Shown: piece after piece, positions 26,495 to 32,935 of the stretch
How the letters are laid out: the number at the start of each line of letters is the position of its first letter
Position numbering within the stretch: the first letter of the stretch is position 1
Source of the DNA: Rickettsiales bacterium
GTDB lineage: Bacteria > Pseudomonadota > Alphaproteobacteria > Rs-D84
NCBI GenBank assembly: GCA_031283185.1
Contig: JAITCH010000009.1
Coordinates: 127,190-191,189 of the forward strand
Direction of reading: 5' to 3'
DNA length: 64,000 nucleotides
The notes under the pieces: model-generated
The model's input: only the letters and a program-made list of their open reading frames with translations
Told to the model about the DNA's origin: nothing
Database searches by the model: none
Translations under genes and position numbers: made by a program

Positions 26495-26671
26495 ATAATC
26501 CCTGCCCCCTTTTTTGTCAGCCCCGCGCAGGCGGGGCTAGGGCTAAAAATCGCGGGCGCAGCCCGCCACCAAAACGGCACCGCAGGTGCCGTCATTCCCG
26601 CGAAGGCGGGAATCTCAAATTGTAAAATTCCACATATTAACTTTTCACTTTTAATTTTTAACTTTCTTTTT
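26495..26671. repeat. Family H-like and D repeats before tyrS
   Basis: An H element (CCCCGCGCAGGCGGGG, then CGCGGGCGCAGCCCGC), a short GGCACCGCAGGTGCC hairpin and a D copy. A TATAAT at 26672-26677 lies 6 bases before the tyrS start, without a clear -35 box. Confidence 0.8.
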
Positions 26672-26683
26672 TATAATACCCCC

Positions 26684-27919
26684 ATGCAAAAACTAAAATC
26701 TGATTTTCTAAACGCATTATCCGAGCGCGGCCTTCTGCACCAATGCACGAACCTCCCGGGGCTAGACGCGCGCCTAACGAACGGCACGCCGGTGTCGGCA
26801 TACCTTGGGACTGACCCGACGGCAGACGCGCTTCATGTGGGACATTTGGCCAGTTTCGGGATGCTCAGACTCTTCGCAAAATTCGGCGGCCGTCCCGTAA
26901 TTCTGGTTGGCGGCGCGACCGGGATGATTGGGGATGCGGATAAATTGTCAGAGCGTCCAATGCTGGACGAAGCGACCCTCGCCAAAAATGTCGCCGGCCT
27001 CAAACGCGACCTCTCAAAACTTTTTAACTTCCAAAGCGGCGCGACGCTCGTCAACAACTATGACTGGTTCAAAGGCATTGGCTACATAGAATTTCTGCGC
27101 GATGTGGGCAGGCACTTCACGATAAACGAAATGCTGAAAAAGGAATCGGTCAAAATCCGATTGGAACGCGAATTACCGCTGTCATTTTTGGAATTCAATT
27201 ATTCATTGCTCCAAGCCTACGACTTCGTGCACCTGCACAAAGCGATGGGCGTGGACTTGCAAATGTTCGGCGCGGATCAGTGGGGCAATGTGGTGGCGGG
27301 CGTGAGTTTGGGGCGCAAGATGTTGGGCGCGGAATTGTTCGGACTCAGTTGCCCGCTGGTGGTTGATTCGCAGGGCAAGAAACTCGGCAAGTCGGATGGT
27401 AATGCGGTGTGGCTGGATGGCGATCGGACAAGCGACCTTGACTATTATCAATACTTCCGCAACACAAACGATGCTGATGTCGGCAAGATGCTCAGGATAT
27501 TTACGGACTTACCAATCAGCGAAATCTTAAAACTCGAAACCCTTTCTGGTTCTGAAATTAACGATGCGAAAAAAATCCTCGCAACGGAGGCGACCAAAAT
27601 AATCCGCGGCGAAAAATCCGCAGCAACCGCCGCGACTGCCGCTGAATCATTGTTCTCCGGCGGCGATGCAGGCGCGCCCGAGGTTTCAATCACAGCGACG
27701 CCCGACACCTCATTAATGGACATCATTGTATTATCCAATCTCGCTGAATCCAAATCCGAGGCGCGCCGACTAATTGAACAAGGCGGCATAACGATTAATC
27801 ACGATAAAAAGATCACCGACCCGAACACAAAATTATCCGACATCACAACCTCCACCGAACTCTTAATCCAAAAAGGCAAAAAAACCTTCATCAAAATCAA
27901 ATGTCATCCCGGTGCTTGA
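26684..27919 (+). CDS. tyrS: Tyrosyl-tRNA synthetase
   Basis: Class I aminoacyl-tRNA synthetase that charges tRNA-Tyr. The HIGH motif is HVGH in TADALHVGHLASFG; the KMSKS equivalent is KLGKS in GKKLGKSDGNAVW; the DQWGN segment of the active site is present; and a C-terminal S4 RNA-binding domain begins near VLSNLAESKSEARRLI. At 411 residues the length is normal. The last few residues (CHPGA) and the stop are encoded by a family C repeat, so the native stop has been replaced. No Shine-Dalgarno; ATG lies 6 bases after TATAAT. Confidence 0.97.
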   Translation: MQKLKSDFLNALSERGLLHQCTNLPGLDARLTNGTPVSAYLGTDPTADALHVGHLASFGMLRLFAKFGGRPVILVGGATGMIGDADKLSERPMLDEATLAKNVAGLKRDLSKLFNFQSGATLVNNYDWFKGIGYIEFLRDVGRHFTINEMLKKESVKIRLERELPLSFLEFNYSLLQAYDFVHLHKAMGVDLQMFGADQWGNVVAGVSLGRKMLGAELFGLSCPLVVDSQGKKLGKSDGNAVWLDGDRTSDLDYYQYFRNTNDADVGKMLRIFTDLPISEILKLETLSGSEINDAKKILATEATKIIRGEKSAATAATAAESLFSGGDAGAPEVSITATPDTSLMDIIVLSNLAESKSEARRLIEQGGITINHDKKITDPNTKLSDITTSTELLIQKGKKTFIKIKCHPGA

Positions 27920-27938
27920 CACCGGGATCTCGCCGAAT
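27902..27938. repeat. Family C repeat at the tyrS 3' end
   Basis: The C copy (stem CCCGGTG/CACCGGG) contributes the tyrS stop codon TGA. Its TTGACA (27916-27921) with TAAAAA 16 bp further could drive the downstream lipoprotein gene. Confidence 0.85.
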
Positions 27939-27964
27939 AAAAAACCAAAAAGGAGAACCCAAAA

Positions 27965-28342
27965 ATGAAAAAAACACTTACATTAATAACTCTCGCAGCG
28001 TTGTGCGCGTGCGCGCCGCATTATTTACCGGACGAAGCTTTGGGCGGCCGGGTCTTAACTTGTGGCGGACATAAGATGACGGTGTTGTTGTTTGATGGCG
28101 CGGCGTGGATGGACAAGGGCGCGGGCTTTACGACTCGGATGAAACAGGTTGTTGCGGCGAGCGGCGCGAAGTATGAAGAGGTTGATCATAAGATAGAAGT
28201 TTTGTGGAACAAGGGCAGCGACTGGACATATTATGGACCACATAAACCGGGGATGGAGTGTAAGGTTATGAAAGAATATAGCCGCAAGCAAGCGCAAGAA
28301 ATGTATGACGCGCTTCCGTGCATCAAGGGCGACTGCGAATAA
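27965..28342 (+). CDS. Putative lipoprotein of unknown function
   Basis: A 125-residue protein with a lipoprotein-like signal (MKKTLTLITLAALCACAP; lipobox candidates end at Cys14 or Cys16). The mature part is small and soluble with four further Cys (LTCGG, GMECK, LPCIKGDCE), likely disulfide-bonded in the periplasm. AAGGAG lies upstream of the ATG. No family is recognised. It may be transcribed from the TTGACA of the adjacent C repeat. Confidence 0.65.
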   Translation: MKKTLTLITLAALCACAPHYLPDEALGGRVLTCGGHKMTVLLFDGAAWMDKGAGFTTRMKQVVAASGAKYEEVDHKIEVLWNKGSDWTYYGPHKPGMECKVMKEYSRKQAQEMYDALPCIKGDCE

Positions 28343-28518
28343 CACCCATCGCACAAAGTCCCCTTCGCTGGCGAAACCATCTGTCGGCTTCGCCGCCGGG
28401 GTAGTGGTGATAAGTCATCCCGGGGCTTGACCCCGGGATCTCGCCGAATAAAATTCCCCGCCAATGGTGGCGGGGTGTCGCGCCGTAGCGAAGCGTAGGC
28501 GGACGGGGTGGTTAGAAA
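28343..28518. repeat. Family B, C and A repeats between lipoprotein and ppaC
   Basis: B with its first stem disrupted (CTTCGCTGGCGAAACCATCT), C with the full TTGACC-N16-TAAAAT arrangement pointing at ppaC, and A. Confidence 0.85.
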
Positions 28519-28537
28519 AACCAAAAAGGCTACATTA

Positions 28538-29479
28538 ATGATCTACACATTCGGACATCTTCATCCAGATACGGATTCCATAGTCGCATCGATTGCGTTT
28601 GCGGAATACTTGAACCAGCGCGGCGAACCGGCGACGGCTTGCGCGCTTGGCGCGCCGAATCCCGAAAGCGAATTTGTCCTTGATAAATTCGCGCTTCCCG
28701 CGCCCGAACGACTTGATACCGCGGCGGGGAAACAAGTAGCGATTGTGGACACATTTGATCCGGCGCAAATGCCGGGCGATCTGCACGATGCAACGATAAA
28801 GTATGCGGTTGACCATCATCAGTTGGCGGGATTGAAAACGCCTGCTCCGCTTTGGATAACGGCGCGTCCTTACGGCAGCACATCTACAATCATTACCGAA
28901 CTCTTCGTAGCGGAAAAATTAAAGTTATCACCGAATCTCGCGGGTGCATTGCTGTGCGCGATATTGTCGGATACGGTGCTGTTCAAATCGCCGACTACTA
29001 CACCTGCTGACAGGGCAGCGGCGGAAATGCTTGCATCGATTTCCGGCGCAGAGATTACTGAATTGGGGATGGAAATGCTCCGCGTAAAAAGCGACATATC
29101 GAATGAAACGGCATCTGCGCTTTTGAATCGGGACATGAAGGAATTTGACATAAACGAATTAAAACTTGCGATTGCACAGATAGAGTTGATAGATGCGGAG
29201 ATGGCGACGCCGTTTATTGCTGACTTGCAAACCGAGATGACGAATTTGATGAAGGCGAAAAAACTAGACGGCGTTATATTGCTGATTACGGACATTATGA
29301 AAGAAGGCTCATATATGTTAATTGCCGGCTCCCTAGATGAAAGAATTAAAAAACTATTCCCCTCCGAAATAGATAAGTCATCCTCCGGCTTGACCGGGGG
29401 ATCTCGGCCGCTTATTTGGATCCCCGGTTTATTAAGCCGCAAAAAGCAAGTCATCCCTGTCCTCACCGACCACCTCTAA
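28538..29479 (+). CDS. ppaC: Manganese-dependent inorganic pyrophosphatase (family II)
   Basis: DHH-family phosphoesterase hydrolysing pyrophosphate to drive biosynthesis. Visible motifs are GHLHPDTDSIVASIAFAEYL at the N-terminus (metal ligands H-x-D-x-D), VDTFDPAQ, the DHH signature in KYAVDHHQLAG, and the C-terminal SRKKQVIPVL segment of the DHHA2 domain. ATG 28538 is chosen because AAAAAGG precedes it and the family start follows; the upstream frame comes from repeat A. A C repeat is inserted in frame at residues ~279-291, shortly before the conserved SRKKQ motif, probably in a loop. Confidence 0.93.
   Translation: MIYTFGHLHPDTDSIVASIAFAEYLNQRGEPATACALGAPNPESEFVLDKFALPAPERLDTAAGKQVAIVDTFDPAQMPGDLHDATIKYAVDHHQLAGLKTPAPLWITARPYGSTSTIITELFVAEKLKLSPNLAGALLCAILSDTVLFKSPTTTPADRAAAEMLASISGAEITELGMEMLRVKSDISNETASALLNRDMKEFDINELKLAIAQIELIDAEMATPFIADLQTEMTNLMKAKKLDGVILLITDIMKEGSYMLIAGSLDERIKKLFPSEIDKSSSGLTGGSRPLIWIPGLLSRKKQVIPVLTDHL
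29376..29412. repeat. Family C repeat inside ppaC
   Basis: A degenerate C copy (GTCATCCTCCGGCTTGACC...) read through in frame as SSSGLTGGSRPL, a peptide that also appears in murG from its own C insertion. Confidence 0.85.
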
Positions 29480-29499
29480 AAAAAGATTTTCCGCCCCTT

Positions 29500-29605
29500 T
29501 TCTTTTGTCAGCCCCGCGCAGGCGGGGCTAGGGCTTAAAATCGCGGGCATAGCCCGCCAAAATAAATAAGTCATTGCCCGGCTTGACCGGGCAATCTCGG
29601 CCGAT
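29500..29605. repeat. Family H and C repeats before frr
   Basis: H (CCCCGCGCAGGCGGGG plus CGCGGGCATAGCCCGC) followed by C (29573-29605, stem GCCCGG/CCGGGC). Confidence 0.85.
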
Positions 29606-29611
29606 TATAAT
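29583..29611 (+). promoter_or_regulatory. Promoter of the frr-uppS-cdsA operon with -35 box in a family C repeat
   Basis: TTGACC (29583-29588) in the C hairpin, a 17-bp spacer, then TATAAT (29606-29611). The arrangement is identical to that before yraN. The start of frr is 25 bases further with CGGAGAA as ribosome-binding site. Confidence 0.65.
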
Positions 29612-29636
29612 ACCCGAATAACCCACGGAGAAAACT

Positions 29637-30203
29637 ATGCCATTTGATATAACCGCAATTACGACCGAGGCCCAAACAAAAACCGCTGCGACCATAGAGG
29701 TGCTAAAAACTAATTTTGCGGGACTCCGCACTGGCCGCGCTAGTGTCCATCTTCTTGACCCGATCCGTGCCGAAGTTTATGGTGCGATGATGCCGCTTGA
29801 TCAGCTGGCGACGATTTCGACACCCGAAGCGCAGACAATTTCGATTTCGGTGTGGGATATGGATGCGGTGTCAAAGATTGAAAAAGCATTGCGCGAATCC
29901 TCGCTTGGCCTGAACCCGCAAACAAACGGAACATTGATTCGCTTGAATCTTCCACCGCTTACCGAAGAACGCCGGAAAGAGTTGGTCAAGGTTGCCGGAA
30001 ATTACGCCGAAGAAACGAAAATTTCGCTCCGTAATATCAGACACGATTTAATGGCGAAGATTAAACAGGCTGGAACGGACAAAGAAATTTCCGAAGACGA
30101 CCAACATAGATTTACGGACGACTTGCAAAAGATATTTGATGCAAAAACGGCCGAGGTTGACGCATTAACTTCCACGAAAGAAAAAGACATATTGAGCATA
30201 TAA
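29637..30203 (+). CDS. frr: Ribosome recycling factor
   Basis: Dissociates 70S post-termination complexes with EF-G. The 188-residue protein has the conserved LRTGRASVHLLD, the proline-rich hinge region (PEAQTISISVWD), GTLIRLNLPPLTEERRKELVK and RNIRHDLM segments. Length and motifs are normal and no repeat is inserted. It begins an operon with uppS (start overlapping the frr stop by one base) and cdsA. pyrH and tsf, the usual upstream partners, are not in the window. Confidence 0.97.
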   Translation: MPFDITAITTEAQTKTAATIEVLKTNFAGLRTGRASVHLLDPIRAEVYGAMMPLDQLATISTPEAQTISISVWDMDAVSKIEKALRESSLGLNPQTNGTLIRLNLPPLTEERRKELVKVAGNYAEETKISLRNIRHDLMAKIKQAGTDKEISEDDQHRFTDDLQKIFDAKTAEVDALTSTKEKDILSI

Positions 30204-30967
30204 TGAAATTATTATCCAAATTATTCCCCGCCAATGGTGGCGGGGTGGCGGCAAAAGCCGCCGGAGTGGTTAGTGAAACCATCCCCGGCCACATAGCCTT
30301 CATAATGGACGGGAACGGCCGCTGGGCGCAGCGTAAGGGTTTGCCGCGGACGGCGGGGCACGCGGCGGCGAGCGCGAACTTGGAAAAATTGCTGGAACAT
30401 TTATTGGATCGCGGTGTTCATACTGTTACGATGTATTCGTTTTCTACGGAAAATTGGTCGCGTCCGAAACAGGAAGTAAATTTTCTTATGGGCTTAATGG
30501 CGCGCGAACTTAAACGCGTTAAAAAAAGTTGCGTGGAAAAAAATATCCGGGTGCGCGCGATTGGCAGACGCGATCGTATTCCGACCGCGCTGCTAAATGC
30601 GATTGAAGAAATAGAGTTGGCGACGATAGAGAACACGCGCGGGACGGCGTGCTTTGCGATTGATTACGGGGGTCAGGATGAAGTGCTTCGCGCCACACAG
30701 AATATGCTTGCGGACAAATTGGATCCTGACGAAATCACACCCGCAACATTTGATGAATACTTAGACACGGGCGATTTAACGCCGGTGGACTTAATGGTTC
30801 GCACAAGCGGCGAGCAACGCATATCAAATTTCTTATTATGGAAGGGCGCATATGCGGAAATAATGTTTGTAGATGAGATGTGGCCAGATTTAACGCCGAA
30901 AATTTTGGATCGGATCTTGGCGGAATTCGGGACTCGCACCCGCCGCTTTGGGGGATTAAAGAAATGA
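30203..30967 (+). CDS. uppS: Undecaprenyl diphosphate synthase, with N-terminal repeat insertion
   Basis: Cis-prenyltransferase making C55 undecaprenyl diphosphate for cell-wall lipid carrier. Signatures are IAFIMDGNGRWAQ (catalytic Asp), SFSTENWSRP, RTSGEQRISNF and the P-loop region before AGHAAASANL. The start overlaps the frr stop (TAATG), which implies translational coupling. Residues ~8-24 are encoded by a family A repeat placed just ahead of the first catalytic strand, lengthening the otherwise short N-terminus. The final protein is 254 residues. Confidence 0.95.
   Translation: MKLLSKLFPANGGGVAAKAAGVVSETIPGHIAFIMDGNGRWAQRKGLPRTAGHAAASANLEKLLEHLLDRGVHTVTMYSFSTENWSRPKQEVNFLMGLMARELKRVKKSCVEKNIRVRAIGRRDRIPTALLNAIEEIELATIENTRGTACFAIDYGGQDEVLRATQNMLADKLDPDEITPATFDEYLDTGDLTPVDLMVRTSGEQRISNFLLWKGAYAEIMFVDEMWPDLTPKILDRILAEFGTRTRRFGGLKK
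30222..30273. repeat. Family A repeat inside uppS
   Basis: A copy with the stem CCCCGCC/GGCGGGG and hairpin GGCGGCAAAAGCCGCC; read as [16 protein letters not shown]. Confidence 0.85.
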
Positions 30968-31728
30968 AATCAATTAAAAAATTCCCCTCCAATAATAAAG
31001 TCATCCCGGTGCTTGACACCGGGATCTCGCCAAATAAAATTCCCCTCTCATGTGGAGGGGTGCCGCGCCGTAGCAAAGCGAAGGCGGACGGGGTGGTTGG
31101 TGCGGGGACAAACACCGCCATTCGCATTCTCTCCTCTCTTGCCATCCTCGCAGCGATCTGCATCGCGGCGATCACCGGCGCGATTGGCATCCTCGCACTC
31201 GGCGCAGTGATAATCGCATTGATGATTTACGAGTGGTTAAAAATGACCCGCGGCAAACTCCCGCTCTTCACCACCCTGTTCGGCACGATCTGGCTGCTGT
31301 TAATGGCGACCTGCCTATTAATCCTCGCACCAAAAATATGGGTAATGTTAACGCTCCTTATAACAATCGTAGCGACCGATACAGGCGGCTGGTTTTTCGG
31401 CAGTCGGATGAAGACGGCAAAGTTGTTTCCTGATGTCTCGGCGGGCAAGACCTGGGGCGGACACATTGCAGGATTTATATGCGGCACGATTGCGTGTTTT
31501 GCGGCCGGGTCATTGGCGATGGATATGTTGACACCGCAGCTGATATGGATTGGCATGGGGATTGCGACCTTGGCGCAGTATGGCGATTTAACGGAATCTT
31601 ATTTCAAGCGCAGATGCGGGGTGAAAGATTCATCTAATTTGATACCTGGCCACGGCGGGTTTCTGGACAGGTTTGACGGCTGGCTTTACGCATTACCTCT
31701 AATGACATTAATATCAGAATTATTGTAA
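30964..31728 (+). CDS. cdsA: Phosphatidate cytidylyltransferase CdsA, with repeat-derived N-terminus
   Basis: Membrane enzyme making CDP-diacylglycerol from phosphatidate and CTP, the precursor of phospholipids. The CTP-transferase signature SYFKRRCGVKDSSNLIPGHG followed by GFLDRFD is complete near the C-terminus, and several membrane helices precede it. The ATG overlaps the uppS stop as ATGA. Residues ~8-47 come from C and A repeats, so the enzyme proper starts near NTAIRILSSLAIL. The total is 254 residues. dxr, which normally follows cdsA, is missing; repeats and rseP come next. Confidence 0.93.
   Translation: MKSIKKFPSNNKVIPVLDTGISPNKIPLSCGGVPRRSKAKADGVVGAGTNTAIRILSSLAILAAICIAAITGAIGILALGAVIIALMIYEWLKMTRGKLPLFTTLFGTIWLLLMATCLLILAPKIWVMLTLLITIVATDTGGWFFGSRMKTAKLFPDVSAGKTWGGHIAGFICGTIACFAAGSLAMDMLTPQLIWIGMGIATLAQYGDLTESYFKRRCGVKDSSNLIPGHGGFLDRFDGWLYALPLMTLISELL
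30999..31100. repeat. Family C and A repeats inside cdsA
   Basis: C (about 30999-31030, stem CCCGGTG/CACCGGG) and A (about 31038-31100, stem CCCCTC/GAGGGG, with the long variable hairpin). Together they encode about 40 residues ahead of the first membrane helix. Confidence 0.85.
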
Positions 31729-31890
31729 TTTCCTTTGCTTAATGTAGTCGCACAAAAGTCCCCTTCGCTGGCGAAGGGGTGCCGCGTAGCGGCGGGGTAG
31801 TGGACGAAAATGCCACCTAAGCGGGGCGGGGTCTCCCTTAAATAGCGGGGTGGGGTCTCCTGACCCCACCCCGAACATTTTATCAACTTT
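31729..31890. repeat. Family B and F repeats between cdsA and rseP
   Basis: Truncated B with linker, a full B with hairpin GCCGCGTAGCGGC, then the truncated-plus-full F composite seen also at 976-1046. Confidence 0.85.
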
Positions 31891-31892
31891 AC

Positions 31893-31921
31893 TTTACACG
31901 CCGAAATTTTTCCTTTATAAT
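31893..31921 (+). promoter_or_regulatory. Probable promoter of rseP-bamA
   Basis: TTTACA (31893-31898) at the F repeat tail, 17 bp, TATAAT (31916-31921). rseP starts at 31945 with AAAAGGAA as ribosome-binding site. Confidence 0.55.
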
Positions 31922-31944
31922 TCCCCAAAACAAAAGGAATTAAT

Positions 31945-32934
31945 ATGTTAAGTATAATTGGCTTGATAATAGTTTTAGGGCTGGTGATCTTCGTGCACGA
32001 ATTGGGACATTTTGCTGCGTGCCGTTGGGCCAAGGTCAAGGTCAAGGCGTTCTCGATTGGCTTTGGATTGGGCCGTCCGATTTTGCAGTGGAAGGACAAG
32101 AACAAGACGGAATGGCGGCTTGGCTGGATTCCGCTTGGCGGCTATGTTGATCCTGACGAAAAGGGTTTGAAAGCCGCGCCGCGCTATAAGCAGGCGGTAA
32201 TAATGGCTGCGGGGATTGTGCTGAATTTTGTGCTGGCGTGGTTGTTGTTTGTATTTTTATTTGCCGCAAGGCCGGAACCGATTGTGCGGCCGACGATTGG
32301 CGTGGTGGTGGAAAATTCATTGGCGCAAAGGGCGGGCGTGGAACCGGGCTGGACGATAAAAAAGATTAATGGCGAAAGGATTCCCGAATGGTCGGATTTA
32401 CTGCGCGTGAAAACATTGGCTGGGGGCGATGAAGTTGCGATAGAGTTTGACAATGGCAAGACGATAAATTTGATTGCGGACAAATCGTGGGGATTGACAC
32501 CGGCCGCGCCAAAAAATCCGCAGTATAAAAAGAGAACGGCGAAGAGTGTTTTATCTCGCGCGACGACAGAGGTTTGGACTCAGTCGAAATTGCTGTTTGT
32601 AGTGTTGAAACAGATAGTATCGGGCGAAAGGGATTCAAAGCAACTGGGAAGTTTTTTAACTATTGCAAAGATGTCCGGGGACGCGCTTGCGGCTGGCTTT
32701 TTTGCTCTGCTTGCGATGATAGCGGTGCTGAGTATTAATCTCGGTGTGATTAATTTGCTGCCGATTCCTGCATTGGACGGCGGACATTTGCTGTTTATTT
32801 TGTGCGAGGCTATTACGCGCCGCAAGTTAGGGGACAAAACGAAGAATTATATAATACTTTGCGGCTGGGCGGCTTTAATTGCCTTTATGGCTTTTGCGAT
32901 TAATAACGACCTCAACCGAGTCTTTGGAATATAA
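31945..32934 (+). CDS. rseP: RIP metalloprotease RseP
   Basis: Site-2 protease that cleaves membrane-spanning anti-sigma factors and signal-peptide remnants in the inner membrane. Zn-binding HELGH lies at residues 18-22 in the first helix, and the second motif LPIPALDGGHLL lies near residue 280. One PDZ domain is visible (about 115-170, TIGVVVENSLAQRAGVEPGW). The 329-residue length is shorter than the two-PDZ E. coli enzyme. bamA begins one base after the stop. Confidence 0.95.
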   Translation: MLSIIGLIIVLGLVIFVHELGHFAACRWAKVKVKAFSIGFGLGRPILQWKDKNKTEWRLGWIPLGGYVDPDEKGLKAAPRYKQAVIMAAGIVLNFVLAWLLFVFLFAARPEPIVRPTIGVVVENSLAQRAGVEPGWTIKKINGERIPEWSDLLRVKTLAGGDEVAIEFDNGKTINLIADKSWGLTPAAPKNPQYKKRTAKSVLSRATTEVWTQSKLLFVVLKQIVSGERDSKQLGSFLTIAKMSGDALAAGFFALLAMIAVLSINLGVINLLPIPALDGGHLLFILCEAITRRKLGDKTKNYIILCGWAALIAFMAFAINNDLNRVFGI

Positions 32935-32935
32935 T

